Assembly: GCA_027313505.1 (NCBI GenBank)
Contig: DAHVDN010000016.1
Span: 1 to 52,461, forward strand
DNA from: Candidatus Dormiibacterota bacterium
Lineage (GTDB): Bacteria > Chloroflexota > Dormibacteria > Aeolococcales > Bog-877
Reading direction: 5' to 3'
DNA: 52,461 nucleotides
Part shown: positions 42,325-51,481 of the stretch, one piece after another
Layout of the letters: each line of letters opens with the position of its first letter
Numbering within the stretch: the stretch's first letter is position 1
Program-made: the position numbers and the translations under genes
The notes under the pieces: generated by a model
Seen by the model: the letters and a program-made list of their open reading frames with translations, nothing else
What the model was told of the DNA's origin: nothing
Database searches by the model: none

Positions 42325-42978
42325 ATGAGCAGCATTGAGGAAGCGGTCCCGCGCACCGTGGTGCTCGCGACCAGAAATCCCGGCAAGGTGGAGGAGTTGG
42401 TGCGGCTGCTGGGGCGGCTGCCGTGGCGGATAGTTCCTCTGGACCTGGTCCCTGGCGGATCGGATGTTGAGTGGGATGAATATGGCGCCACCTACCGTCA
42501 CAACGCTGAAATCAAGGCCCGTGCGGTAACCGAGGGCACCGGGCTGCCGGCGCTGGCCGACGACAGCGGCCTGGAGCTTGAGGCGTTGGGTGGATGGCCT
42601 GGAGCGCGCACCGCCAGGTGGATGGGGGAGGAAGCGACTCCCGAGCAGCTGCTCCACGGTATCGCCAAGAAGGTCAAATGGTTGCCCAGCGATCAGCGGT
42701 TCGCGACCTTCGTCTGCGCCTTGGCATTCTCCGACCCCGCCGCCGGCGAGGGATCGGAGCTCAAGGGGGTTGAGGGTCGTCTCCGGGGGGTTCTGCTGAG
42801 CTCTCCCAGAGGTGAGGGCGGCTTCGGCTACGACCCGATCTTTGTGCCGGAAGGGGACCAGCGCACCATGGCTGAGATGGCTCTCGAGGAGAAGGATCGG
42901 ATCAGCCACCGGGGCAAGGCGGCCGCGGCTCTGGTGGAGCTCCTCCTAGCCCGATCGACAGATGAGGGGCACGATTAG
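42325..42978 (+). CDS. rdgB: XTP/dITP (non-canonical purine NTP) pyrophosphatase
   Basis: It removes inosine and xanthosine triphosphates from the nucleotide pool. The 217-aa product has VLATRNPGKVEELVRLL, HNAEIKA, ADDSGLELEALGGWPGARTARW, the SPRGEGGFGYDPIF loop and ISHRGKAAAAL. The rph-rdgB order is common in bacteria. ATG 42325 begins 11 bp after rph; an ATG at 42283 inside rph is in frame but adds non-conserved residues. Confidence 0.95.
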   Translation: MSSIEEAVPRTVVLATRNPGKVEELVRLLGRLPWRIVPLDLVPGGSDVEWDEYGATYRHNAEIKARAVTEGTGLPALADDSGLELEALGGWPGARTARWMGEEATPEQLLHGIAKKVKWLPSDQRFATFVCALAFSDPAAGEGSELKGVEGRLRGVLLSSPRGEGGFGYDPIFVPEGDQRTMAEMALEEKDRISHRGKAAAALVELLLARSTDEGHD

Positions 42979-43083
42979 CCTTTGGAACCCCTCCGAAGCA
43001 CCGTGGTGGTGGCAGCGCCGGCCCGCGACCGACCCCTAAGATGGCCTTGTAGACAGCCAGGGTGGGACCCGGAGTCGGTGCGA

Positions 43084-43155
43084 CGGGGCGTGGTGCAGGG
43101 GTAGCACGCCACTTTTGGGAAGTGGAGGTCGCAGGTTCGAATCCTGCCGCCCCGA
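43084..43155 (+). tRNA. tRNA-Pro (anticodon TGG)
   Basis: It folds with acceptor CGGGGCG/CGCCCCG, D-arm GTGCAGGGGTAGCAC, anticodon stem CCACT/AGTGG around loop TTTGGGA (anticodon TGG), a TTCGAAT T-loop and discriminator A. No CCA is encoded. A TAAGAT element about 45 bases upstream may be its promoter. Confidence 0.96.
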
Positions 43156-43208
43156 CGCCTCAGTCTTCGGACCCGGTGACTTGGTAAGTGGAGAGGGATA
43201 CCCCAATC

Positions 43209-43961
43209 TCAGTCGAGCGACTGGGGAACGCTGAGTGGGGGGTGTTCAAGGTGGCGAGCCACGGCGACACCGGCCCGATTGATTCGATCCACAAGCTCAG
43301 CGGCGATCGCGACGGACCGGTGCTGGCCGCCGGTGCACCCAACTGCGATGCGAAGCACGGAGCGTCGCTGGGCCCCATACAGGGGCAGGAGGTGGAGCAG
43401 CATCGGCAGGAAGTTCTCTACCAGCTGTTGCGCGCCCTCCTGCGCCATCATGTGGCGTCTCACCATAGGGTCACTGCCACTCAGCTGGCGCATCTCTGGG
43501 ATCCAGTAGGGGCTATCCAGGAATCGGGTGTCCACCACCCAGTCCGCCTCCGCCGGCAGGCCGTTTCGATATCCGAAGGTGAAGCAGTCGACCCGCACCG
43601 TCTCCCGGTCGCGCCAGTCGTCAAGGAGCTGTCGGAGGTAGGCTGCGCTGGAGGGGTTGACGCTGAGCAGGCGACGGTGAGGCTCACGCGTGGGCTCGTG
43701 GAAACCCTCTCCCCGCGGAGCGCCGATCTTCACCAGCCAGTAGCGCCGGGCGGTTTGGTCAAATTCCTGAAACCATCCCTGTCCGCTGATCTCGCTCACC
43801 ACCACGGCGAGGTCGGGGAAGGAGGGTAGGAGTCCTTCACCCATCTCTCTGGCGGAGGTGGCCCCGGGTTGGTGCTCCAGAAGGTGGTAGCCGGTGTCCT
43901 CAGCCAACGCCTCCAACTCGTCGCGAAAACGGTCTTCGCAAAGGATGACAACTAGGGACAT
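43209..43961 (-). CDS. RapZ-like protein with C-terminal domain only (no P-loop)
   Basis: The 250-aa protein has a clear RapZ C-terminal domain: CFTFGYRNGLPAEADWVVDTRFLD, YWIPEMRQLSG, and IAVGCTGGQHRSVAIAAELVDRI with the CTGGxHRS motif. In RapZ proteins this domain binds small RNA or nucleotide-sugar signals. The normal N-terminal ATPase domain with GxSGxGKS is absent. In its place are about 110 unrelated residues without a Walker motif. GGAGAG seven bases upstream supports ATG 43961 over ATG 43976. It is not in the usual uvrC-rapZ-yvcK-whiA cluster. Confidence 0.8.
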   Translation of the reverse strand: MSLVVILCEDRFRDELEALAEDTGYHLLEHQPGATSAREMGEGLLPSFPDLAVVVSEISGQGWFQEFDQTARRYWLVKIGAPRGEGFHEPTREPHRRLLSVNPSSAAYLRQLLDDWRDRETVRVDCFTFGYRNGLPAEADWVVDTRFLDSPYWIPEMRQLSGSDPMVRRHMMAQEGAQQLVENFLPMLLHLLPLYGAQRRSVLRIAVGCTGGQHRSVAIAAELVDRINRAGVAVARHLEHPPLSVPQSLD

Positions 43962-44182
43962 GAAAGTACTCTCCATTCCGACGGGTCCGCACGTGGCGCT
44001 GCGGGGGACTGGCCTCCCCGCCAGACCCCATTCGGTACTCCCTCATTGTGGTGCACCAGAGCGGCAGATGGAAGCAAATCCAGCTTCTCTCAGCCTCACC
44101 TAAGGTGGGGCTACGTGCCTGACTTTGTAGGCGGCATGTCGGCATCCCATCCCTCCCAGGCCCGCAAATGGTGTCGGCTTCA

Positions 44183-44223
44183 GAGCACGGCGTTTGAGGG
44201 TGCGAACTCCAAACACCGTGCTC
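44183..44223 (-). terminator. hairpin downstream of icd
   Basis: On the minus strand GAGCACGGTGTTTG (44223-44210) pairs with CAAACGCCGTGCTC (44196-44183) over 14 bp around a 13-base loop. It starts about 22 bases after the icd stop. The single non-Watson-Crick position is a G-U wobble in the minus-strand RNA, but would be an A-C mismatch in plus-strand RNA. This supports termination of icd transcription. No U-tract is present. Confidence 0.65.
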
Positions 44224-44245
44224 TCTTGCGGACCGGCAGTTCAGC

Positions 44246-45460
44246 TCAGGAGAGGCGGTCACCCAGTTCCGATGCCAGGGTCGACAGGAAGGCCTCCGTG
44301 GTCAGCCAGCTGGCATCTGGGCCTATCAGCAGCGCCAAGTCCTTGGTCATGCGACCCGACTCCACCGTGTCGACGCAGACCTCCTCCAGGGTCTCGGCGA
44401 ACCGGACCACCTCGGGTGTCGAGTCCAGCTGTCCCCGGTGGGCGAGCCCGCGGGTCCAAGCGAAGATGGACGCGATGGGGTTGGTGGAGGTGGCCTTACC
44501 CTGCTGATGTTGGCGGTAGTGGCGGGTGACGGTGCCGTGGGCGGCCTCAGCCTCCATGGTTCTACCGTCGGGCGTGAGCAGCACGCTGGTCATCAGTCCC
44601 AGGGAGCCATAACCTTGTGCGACCGTATCCGACTGAACATCCCCATCGTAATTCTTGCAGGCCCAGACGTAGCCGCCCTCCCACTTGAGAGCAGCCGCCA
44701 CCATGTCGTCAATGAGTCGGTGCTCATAGGTCAGGCCGGCAGCGTCGAAATCGGCTTTGAACTCGGCTTCGAAGATCTCTTGGAAGATGTCCTTGAAGCG
44801 GCCGTCGTAGGCCTTGAGGATGGTGTTCTTGGTGGAGAGGTAAACCGGGTAGTTGCGCTTCAGGCCATAGCTCAAGGAGGCTCGCGCAAAGTCCCTGATC
44901 GAGCTGTCGTAGTTGTACATACCCATGGCGATCCCGCCGCCTTCGAAGCGCGCGACCTCCATCTCCATCGGCGCGCTGCCATCTTCTGGGGTGTAGGTGA
45001 TCGTGACCGTGCCAGGCCCCGGAACCACGAAGTCGGTGGCCCGGTACTGGTCTCCGTGGGCGTGGCGTCCGATCACAATTGGCTTGGTCCAGCTGGGGAC
45101 CAGTCTCGGAACGTTGCGCATCACGATAGGCTCGCGGAAGATGACCCCGCCGAGGATATTTCGTATGGTCCCGTTCGGCGACTTCCACATCTTCTTGAGG
45201 CCAAACTCACTTACCCTCGCCTCGTCGGGGGTGATCGTGGCGCATTTCACTCCCACGCCCCTGCGGGCGATCGCCTGAGCCGCATCGACAGTGACCTGGT
45301 CATCGGTCCGATCTCGGTTCTGGATCCCCAGATCGAAGTACTCGAGGTCCAGCTCGAGGTGGGGCAGGATCAGCTGCTCTTTGATCATCGCCCAGATGAT
45401 CCTGGTCATCTCGTCACCATCTAGTTCGACCACCGGCTGTGCAACTCGAATCTTCGCCAT
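44246..45460 (-). CDS. icd: NADP-dependent isocitrate dehydrogenase (eukaryote-like homodimeric type)
   Basis: It oxidatively decarboxylates isocitrate to 2-oxoglutarate in the TCA cycle. The 404-aa protein matches the subfamily that includes mammalian IDH1/2: [104 protein letters not shown] and [20 protein letters not shown] sits five bases before the ATG. The frame is open 46 codons upstream without homology. Confidence 0.96.
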   Translation of the reverse strand: MAKIRVAQPVVELDGDEMTRIIWAMIKEQLILPHLELDLEYFDLGIQNRDRTDDQVTVDAAQAIARRGVGVKCATITPDEARVSEFGLKKMWKSPNGTIRNILGGVIFREPIVMRNVPRLVPSWTKPIVIGRHAHGDQYRATDFVVPGPGTVTITYTPEDGSAPMEMEVARFEGGGIAMGMYNYDSSIRDFARASLSYGLKRNYPVYLSTKNTILKAYDGRFKDIFQEIFEAEFKADFDAAGLTYEHRLIDDMVAAALKWEGGYVWACKNYDGDVQSDTVAQGYGSLGLMTSVLLTPDGRTMEAEAAHGTVTRHYRQHQQGKATSTNPIASIFAWTRGLAHRGQLDSTPEVVRFAETLEEVCVDTVESGRMTKDLALLIGPDASWLTTEAFLSTLASELGDRLS

Positions 45461-45837
45461 GCTCACCTCTGGAACCCGCTTGAAACAATCCGGGGCAAGG
45501 GCCCCGGTCGGTCTTAGAGCGCTCAACCCTGAGCTGGCGAAGGCCTCGGGTGTGGTCCCAGAGGAACTCCGGGCCAGCCGACTCCCACCTCGGTTCACCA
45601 GGTCAGCGTCACCTAGCGCTGCTCAGATCAGGGTAGCGCAGTCGCCCGCGGCCCCGTCTTTGGCCCATCGGTGAAGGGGTCGCCGATGGTTCCCACCTCA
45701 GGGCTTGTCGAATGGGGTCAAGAATCCAGCTTCTTAGACTCGGGCTTCGGTCGGCAGCCTGCACTACCTTGCGCAGAACTGCGACCGGACGGGCAATCGC
45801 GTCCGGTGCCCATCGGAACCGTCAAACTTGAGGGCCA
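45461..45837. other. 377-bp divergent intergenic region icd/apeB
   Basis: It must contain the promoters of icd (leftward) and the aminopeptidase (rightward). A TAGACT at 45735-45740 is a possible -10 for the aminopeptidase, but no matching -35 is present. I see no RNA gene, repeat or hairpin of note. Confidence 0.5.
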
Positions 45838-47127
45838 ATGACACACTCACAGCTCAAAGAGGCGGCCGGTCTCATTGAATTCATCGGTGCTGCTCCCTCC
45901 CCTTACCATGCCGCCGCCGCGGCCCGTGACCGGCTGGTCGATGCCGGCTTCACCGAACTCTCGGAGACCGAGGTCTGGCCGAGGGGAGGGAGCCATCTGG
46001 TGGTGCGCGGCGGGACCCTCATCGCCTGGCATGTGTCCGAGGATGGCCGGTTGGGTACGGGGATGCGATTGATAGGAGCTCATACCGACAGTCCGAATCT
46101 GCGCATCCGGCCGCGCCCAGAGCTGTCCCACCTGGGCTACCGGCAGGTGGGAGTGGACCTCTACGGTGGGGCTCTCGTCAACTCCTGGCTGGACCGTGAT
46201 CTTGGGGTATCGGGAAGAGTCGTGGTGCAGCTGCCAGGGAAGCGAGATGTCCGTCTGCTGAAGGTGGATCGGCCCTGGCTGCGAGTTGCCCAACTGGCCC
46301 CGCACCTGGATTCCCGCCGAGCCGATGGGCTGCAGATCAACCCGCAGACCCAGCTGGTGCCGATCTTGGGGCTGGAGTCGACTCGTGCCTACTCGTTCAC
46401 CTCGCTGCTGGCGGATGAGCTGGGGGTTGACCCAGCTGCGATCCGAAGCTGGGACCTTATGACCCATGACCTGACACCTGGCAGTATTGCCGGGGCGGGC
46501 GGGGAGTTCATCAGCGCGGCCAGGTTGGACAACCTCGGCTCCTGCTTTGCGGCGACCAGGGCGATGACCGACCACGTCAAGGGGGGGGCGGAAAGAGGCG
46601 GCATCGCAGTGGTCTGCCTCTTTGACCACGAGGAGGTGGGTAGCTCTACCTCGTCCGGAGCTGCGGGGGCACTCCTACCGTCGATCTTGGAGAGGATAGT
46701 GCTCAGCCTGGGCGGCGGTCGCGAGGAGTACCTGCGCACCTTGGCGGGCTCGATGTTGGTGTCCGCCGACATGGCGCACGCGGTCCATCCCAACTACGAA
46801 GACCACTACGAACCGGGACACCTCGTGCACCTCAATCAGGGGCCGGGGATCAAGCGCAACTCGGGTCAGCGCCAGGCCACCGACGCCTTGACTGAGGCCG
46901 CCTTCATCGGCGCCTGCGAGCGGGCCAAGGTTCCGTTCCAGATCCACCTGAACCGCGCGGACCGGCCGTGTGGAACCACCATCGGCCCTTTGCTTTCGGC
47001 CAGACTCGGCGTCGCCACAGTGGACGTGGGGATTGGCCAGCTGGCTATGCATTCGGCACGTGAGCTATGTGGGACAGACGATGTCGGCCACATGGTGAAG
47101 GCGCTGGCCTCATTCCTTCGAGGGTGA
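45838..47127 (+). CDS. M18-family aspartyl aminopeptidase (ApeB-like)
   Basis: This cytoplasmic dizinc aminopeptidase trims acidic N-terminal residues. The 429-aa protein has AAPSPYHAAAAARDRL, the metal ligand GAHTDSPNLRIRP, VDLYGGALVNSWLDRDLGVSGR, LQINPQTQLVPILG, LDNLGSCFAATRAM, FDHEEVGSSTSSGAAG (catalytic Glu pair) and the late GTTIGPLLSARLGVATVDVGIGQLAMHSARE. All metal and catalytic positions look intact. It is divergent from icd and convergent with the HAD gene. Confidence 0.94.
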   Translation: MTHSQLKEAAGLIEFIGAAPSPYHAAAAARDRLVDAGFTELSETEVWPRGGSHLVVRGGTLIAWHVSEDGRLGTGMRLIGAHTDSPNLRIRPRPELSHLGYRQVGVDLYGGALVNSWLDRDLGVSGRVVVQLPGKRDVRLLKVDRPWLRVAQLAPHLDSRRADGLQINPQTQLVPILGLESTRAYSFTSLLADELGVDPAAIRSWDLMTHDLTPGSIAGAGGEFISAARLDNLGSCFAATRAMTDHVKGGAERGGIAVVCLFDHEEVGSSTSSGAAGALLPSILERIVLSLGGGREEYLRTLAGSMLVSADMAHAVHPNYEDHYEPGHLVHLNQGPGIKRNSGQRQATDALTEAAFIGACERAKVPFQIHLNRADRPCGTTIGPLLSARLGVATVDVGIGQLAMHSARELCGTDDVGHMVKALASFLRG

Positions 47128-47215
47128 CGACAGAACGTCCCCACACCGCGCTCGGTAACGGTGCACCCGTACCTCCGGTTTCCCCTCACTGGAAGAGGTG
47201 TGGTCAGCGCCCCGG

Positions 47216-47914
47216 TCAGCGGGCGTTCTGTGGGGCCGAGCGGTCATCCGGGATATCTTGGCCGCCCGCCCAGGCCACCACGGCTAAGGTCGCTGCGGCC
47301 AGCGACGGGAACAGGCGGTGCGCCCCACCCAGTTGTCCGGCAAGACAGTTGGAGTGGATCGCATACACCGTCATCCCGGCGGCCCTTCCGGCAGCCACCC
47401 CGCTGGGAGCATCCTCCACCACCAGGCAGTTGGCGGGCTGGACTCCAAGGTGCTCCGAGGCCGCGAGAAATCCCTCCGGGTGGGGCTTGCCCTCAGCAAC
47501 GGCTGCGCCATCAATGACAAGTCCCGGGGAGGGGAGGCCCAGCCTCTTAAAGCACGATCGAACCACGGCTTCGGTGTTGGACGTAACCAGTGCCCAGCGG
47601 TGCCGGGGCACGGCTTGGAGCAGCACCTGAGCGCCGGGCATTGCCACGAGTTGCTCTAGCTCGGCATCCAGCAGAAGGGCCAGCCGCCGACATTCCGCCT
47701 CGGCGTCCAGGTGGGGAGCAACTGCCCTGATCGTGTCGGATGGGCGCCGGCCGGGGGTCATGGCCCAAACGGAGGTGGGATCCAAGTTGCAGAGCCCCGC
47801 CCACTCGTGCCAGACCCTCTGATAGGTGGTCATGGAATCCAACAGGACGCCATCGACGTCAAACAGAACTGCACGATGGACCCCGCTCGAGCGAGCCCGG
47901 TGGATGGGACTCAA
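47216..47914 (-). CDS. HAD-superfamily hydrolase (beta-phosphoglucomutase-like)
   Basis: The 232-aa protein has HAD motif I AVLFDVDGVLLDS, motif II in ALVTSNTEAVV, the Lys in GKPHPEGFLAA and motif IV VVEDAPSGVAAGRAAG. The cap insertion is C1-type and helical. This pattern fits sugar-phosphate phosphatases or beta-phosphoglucomutase relatives. The TTG start at 47914 overlaps the galM stop (TTGA), so it is co-translated with a mutarotase. That supports a sugar-phosphate substrate. Confidence 0.87.
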   Translation of the reverse strand: MSPIHRARSSGVHRAVLFDVDGVLLDSMTTYQRVWHEWAGLCNLDPTSVWAMTPGRRPSDTIRAVAPHLDAEAECRRLALLLDAELEQLVAMPGAQVLLQAVPRHRWALVTSNTEAVVRSCFKRLGLPSPGLVIDGAAVAEGKPHPEGFLAASEHLGVQPANCLVVEDAPSGVAAGRAAGMTVYAIHSNCLAGQLGGAHRLFPSLAAATLAVVAWAGGQDIPDDRSAPQNAR

Positions 47915-48852
47915 GAGACCACAATTCCCCACTGCGCGGTCAGGGTGTCGCGCGGTGCCAGAATCACCAGTCCTCGACCGCTGCCGAAGGCGTTCGGAGC
48001 ACACGTCATCGGTTCAACCGCCAGGCCGCGGCGCCTCGCGCTTGGCTCCTTCAGGGTGTCTCCGGTGAACAGTTGCAAGTAGTCCTGTGATCGGTCCACC
48101 CAAAGATGCACCGTGCGCCTGTCCTCCGGAGCGGTCAGCTGGACTCTGGCAACTCCATCGGTACCACGAAGCAGCCCGGTGAAGGTTGTGTCGAGAGCCA
48201 GTCCGCCGAGCGTCCGCGGTTGGCGAAAGTCGAAAATGGTGTTCTCGACCGGCACCGGACCACCTCGCGGAATCCCGCGGTGGTCCACATCAAACCGTAG
48301 GGTCGCAGGAAGGCACAGCTCCAGGTCGTCGACCCCACCTGTTCCAAGGCGGAGATATGGATGCGCACCCAATCCGATCGGAAGTGTGGAGCGTCCAAGG
48401 TTTTTGGCCCGCACGGTGGCTGTGAGCCCGCCCGGGCCCAGCCGGTACTCGGCAGTTGCCTTCACAGAGAACTCATAACCCGGTTGTTCGGCAACAGTTG
48501 TCTCCAGCACCACCGAGTCCTCGCGAGCTGTCACCAGAGTCCATGAGAGCCACCGGGTCAGCCCGTGGATCGCAGTGCGGTGGTCAAGTTCGTTCAGCGG
48601 CAGCTGGTACTCAGAGCCGTCAAATTCGTACCTGCCGTCCTCGATGCGATTCGGCCACGGGATCAGCAACTGTCCCCGGCCATCACTGCTGCGCTGGTCA
48701 TGGGGGAACCCATCGACCACCGGTTGCCCGTCGATCATGTACTCCCGCAGGGTAGCCCCGACCTCGGTTATCACAGCTTCCTGCGCTCCGCAGCGGAGTT
48801 GGAACTGTCGGCCGGTCGGGAGGTGGAATTCGGTCCCACGCTCACCTGCCAC
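47911..48852 (-). CDS. aldose 1-epimerase (galactose mutarotase family)
   Basis: It interconverts alpha and beta anomers of aldoses. The 313-aa beta-sandwich protein has LIPWPNRIEDGRYEFDG, the catalytic histidines in AIHGL and GLGAHPYLRLG, and the catalytic Glu in AVEPMTCAPNAFGSG. It resembles the YihR/GalM-like group. GGAGAA lies eight bases before the GTG start. It is followed directly by the coupled HAD gene. Confidence 0.9.
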   Translation of the reverse strand: MAGERGTEFHLPTGRQFQLRCGAQEAVITEVGATLREYMIDGQPVVDGFPHDQRSSDGRGQLLIPWPNRIEDGRYEFDGSEYQLPLNELDHRTAIHGLTRWLSWTLVTAREDSVVLETTVAEQPGYEFSVKATAEYRLGPGGLTATVRAKNLGRSTLPIGLGAHPYLRLGTGGVDDLELCLPATLRFDVDHRGIPRGGPVPVENTIFDFRQPRTLGGLALDTTFTGLLRGTDGVARVQLTAPEDRRTVHLWVDRSQDYLQLFTGDTLKEPSARRRGLAVEPMTCAPNAFGSGRGLVILAPRDTLTAQWGIVVS

Positions 48853-48954
48853 GAGTCAATTCTCCGCTCTCGGCCACATCTCTGCCCTTAAGCACCATGT
48901 CCGTCACAGCTGTTCAGTCGGCAGCTCCCTCGAGGAGGCTGGGCCGGATTGGGT

Positions 48955-49791
48955 TCAGCGCAGGCCGGCGAATAGATCCGACTCCGGAAGGGGTGCTCCG
49001 GTGCTGTCCAGGGCCCTGATGAAATACTCGTGGGCCATGAATTCGTGCACCGCTGGCCTGGGCAGGTTGAGGAGAAAGGTGTTGTCGACCTGGCTGGCGT
49101 GCGCCCCCAAAGCAGCCATTTTCGCGGGAACATCCGCCCCGACGTCGACCGTCGTGGTGACCAGATCGTCGTCTACTCCGAATGGTGGATTCTCGGGGTC
49201 GAAATCCAGCGGAGGGAGCTGGTCCAACGGGATCCCCGCCGATATCGCAGCTGCCACCGCCCGCTTGAAAACAGATTTTGGAAAGGCGGTGTAGTACAGC
49301 TTGGCGGGGATCCCGGAGCGGATCATCGCCGCCCGGGCGAGCTCATGGGCCCGAATGTGATCTGGGTGGCCGTACCCTCCCGTCTCGTCGTAGCTCACCA
49401 TCACCTGGGGGCGGTAGCGCTCGACCAGAGGCAGCAGTCGCTCCAGCTCCGCGTCCAAAGGCGTCCCGGCCAGCGACCCTGGCCTGTGGTTCTGTGGCCA
49501 GCCTGCCATTCCGGAGTCCAGATAGCCCAACATCTCCAGATGGTCGACCCCGAGAACCCGGCATGACTCGGCAAGTTCTTCCCTGCGGACCGAGCGCACC
49601 AACTGCTCGTCATGGCCCTCCTGATCCGGTTTGATTCCTCCCGGGCCGTCGCCCAACTCCCCACCGGTGCACGTCACCAGCACGGTTTCGACACCTTGGG
49701 CGGCATAGAGGTGAAGGATTCCTCCGGTTGAGGTCGCTTCGTCATCGGGATGTGCGTGGACGAGCATGAGGGTCAATTTGGATGCGGGCAT
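48955..49791 (-). CDS. PIG-L/LmbE-family deacetylase, Mca/MshB-like
   Basis: The 278-aa zinc amidase has AHPDDEATSTGGILHLYA (zinc ligands His, Asp), VTCTGGELGD, LGYLDSGM, and YDETGGYGHPDHIRAHELA with the third zinc ligand. The DETGGYxHPDH block is typical of Mca (mycothiol S-conjugate amidase) and MshB. Mca is favoured by the spacing, but MshB or another GlcNAc-type deacetylase is possible. It supports mycothiol use by the organism, consistent with the MDMPI protein at 16.1 kb. Confidence 0.87.
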   Translation of the reverse strand: MPASKLTLMLVHAHPDDEATSTGGILHLYAAQGVETVLVTCTGGELGDGPGGIKPDQEGHDEQLVRSVRREELAESCRVLGVDHLEMLGYLDSGMAGWPQNHRPGSLAGTPLDAELERLLPLVERYRPQVMVSYDETGGYGHPDHIRAHELARAAMIRSGIPAKLYYTAFPKSVFKRAVAAAISAGIPLDQLPPLDFDPENPPFGVDDDLVTTTVDVGADVPAKMAALGAHASQVDNTFLLNLPRPAVHEFMAHEYFIRALDSTGAPLPESDLFAGLR

Positions 49792-49912
49792 GCCAACAGT
49801 CTCGTCCGATCAACCGTGGACCCGCCACCCCGATCTTGGGACCCGGGTGAAAGGGGGTACCGAAACAGCTCCCCATTCGCGGCTCCGCAGCGTCTGGGAC
49901 CGCCCCAGTGGC

Positions 49913-50920
49913 TCAGGCTTCTTGGCGGCGCAGCGCCCGAACCCCCGTCAGTGTCCAAAGGACGGAACGCAGCCGGTTCCCCCATGGCCCGTCGCTCTGC
50001 GCCACCACTCCGGCCAAGAGCAGGCCGAACCCGACCACCGCCAGCGCTCCGATGGCCTGCTCGCCGACAATGACGCCAGCCAGCAGAGCGAAGCCCGGTT
50101 CGGTCGCCATCACCACCGCGGCCGTCCCTGTGGAGAGGTGCCGCTGAGCTGCGGCCTGGACCGCAAAGCCAAAGGCCGAGGCGCCCAGAGCGGAGAAGAT
50201 GACGGCAGCGACCACGCCGGCACTCGGCATCGGCAGGCCCCCCGCGAATGGGAGAGCTGGAACCAGCATTAGGCCGACCAGCAACAGTTGGGCCCCCCCT
50301 AGAGCCGTCGCGGACAGGGTTTCGCCCAGGCGGCCGACCAGGACCACCTGCAGGGCGAAGGCCGCCGCAGACACCACTTCCAAACTGATGCCGACGGCTG
50401 GCATGCCATGTGCCACCACGGCTGCGGGAGCCGCCGTCTCACAGATCAGCAGGGTGCCCCCGATCGCGAGCAGGGAGCTGATCGCCACTCGGCGGTCGGG
50501 CGTCCGGCCGGTCACAACCCACTCCCAAGCTGGGGTCAGCACCACCACCAGGCTGGTGAGAGTGGCGGCGACTCCCGGCGACGCGCCGAGGTCCAGGCCG
50601 ACGGTCTGAGTGACATATCCGACTGTGAGGGCTATCCCGACAGCGACCAGGCTGAAACGTGGGACCCGCTGCCACTCGGGCCGAGACGAGCGGCGCGCGT
50701 AGGCGAGCGCCATCAGGGCGACCCCCCCAATGAGGAACCGGAGTACCAGAAATCCCACCACTGGATACGAGGAGATGGCCGCTCTGACCACCACGAAGCT
50801 AACGCCCCAGAGCGCGACCACCAAGAGCAACGCAATCCCAGCCAAATGGGCCGCATTCGGCCGTCTTGCGGTTATTCTTCGGGTATTGAGGGCCTTCAGC
50901 CAGAAGTCATGCAGTTCCAT
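49913..50920 (-). CDS. EamA/DMT-family transporter
   Basis: The 335-aa protein has ten hydrophobic helices in two EamA repeats (WGVSFVVVRAAISSYPVVGFLVLRF in the first, STGTAAVVMATEPGFALLAGVIVGEQ in the second). Members export amino acids, nucleosides or other small metabolites. It is divergent from an Lrp-type regulator with only 27 bp between starts, a common arrangement for a regulator and its target exporter. The true start may be further inside the gene, because the current one leaves little room for a promoter. Confidence 0.9.
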   Translation of the reverse strand: MELHDFWLKALNTRRITARRPNAAHLAGIALLLVVALWGVSFVVVRAAISSYPVVGFLVLRFLIGGVALMALAYARRSSRPEWQRVPRFSLVAVGIALTVGYVTQTVGLDLGASPGVAATLTSLVVVLTPAWEWVVTGRTPDRRVAISSLLAIGGTLLICETAAPAAVVAHGMPAVGISLEVVSAAAFALQVVLVGRLGETLSATALGGAQLLLVGLMLVPALPFAGGLPMPSAGVVAAVIFSALGASAFGFAVQAAAQRHLSTGTAAVVMATEPGFALLAGVIVGEQAIGALAVVGFGLLLAGVVAQSDGPWGNRLRSVLWTLTGVRALRRQEA

Positions 50921-50947
50921 GCCTCTGATGATGACAAGGAGTTAAAA

Positions 50948-51481
50948 ATGGCGCAACTCGACCGAAAGAAATTCGACGATCTCAGTGACGGCGGATTACT
51001 GGACGAAACGGATTCGAAGATCCTGCGCTGCCTCCAGGCAAACGCTCGAACCACCCTTACGGAGGTGGGCAAGCAAGCGGGGCTGGCAGCGTCGTCCGTT
51101 CACGAGAGGTTGCGCCGCCTCCAGCGCGACGGAGTGATCCGGGGCTGGACGCTGGCGGTGGATCCGAGGGCCGTCGGTCGGCCAGTGACCGCCTTCGTGG
51201 GTGTCGAGGCGGATGTCACAGGGGGCGCGCTGGCCGGACGACTTAGGCAGCGGGCGGAGATAGACGAGTGCCATGACATTGCGGGCGACCTCTCCTTCTT
51301 CCTCAAGGTGCGCGCCCGAGATACTGAGGCGCTGTTGGAGCTGGTCGACTGGATTCGTGAGCTTCCGGGAGTTCGCCAGACTCGGACCACCGTGGTCCTC
51401 AAAACAGAATTCGAAAGGCAGGTATGGCTTGGCGCAAGTGCGGGCCCGATGTCCCAAGGGAAGGGTGCCGAGCTGACCTAG
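50948..51481 (+). CDS. Lrp/AsnC-family regulator
   Basis: The 177-aa protein has an N-terminal winged helix, LLDETDSKILRCLQANARTTLTEVGKQAGLAASSVHERLRRLQRDGVI (about residues 17-65), and a C-terminal RAM domain ending in the HDIAGDLSFFLKVRARD and ELPGVRQTRTTVVL strands. It probably controls the divergent EamA exporter in response to an amino acid. AAGGAG five bases before ATG 50948 sets the start. The stop codon shares CTAG with the convergent hydratase gene. Confidence 0.92.
   Translation: MAQLDRKKFDDLSDGGLLDETDSKILRCLQANARTTLTEVGKQAGLAASSVHERLRRLQRDGVIRGWTLAVDPRAVGRPVTAFVGVEADVTGGALAGRLRQRAEIDECHDIAGDLSFFLKVRARDTEALLELVDWIRELPGVRQTRTTVVLKTEFERQVWLGASAGPMSQGKGAELT

Noticed and set aside
44046..44507. 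Plus-strand frames between rapZ and icd
   Set aside because: They are antisense to the end of icd and have no motif. The hairpin at 44183-44223 explains the structure there.
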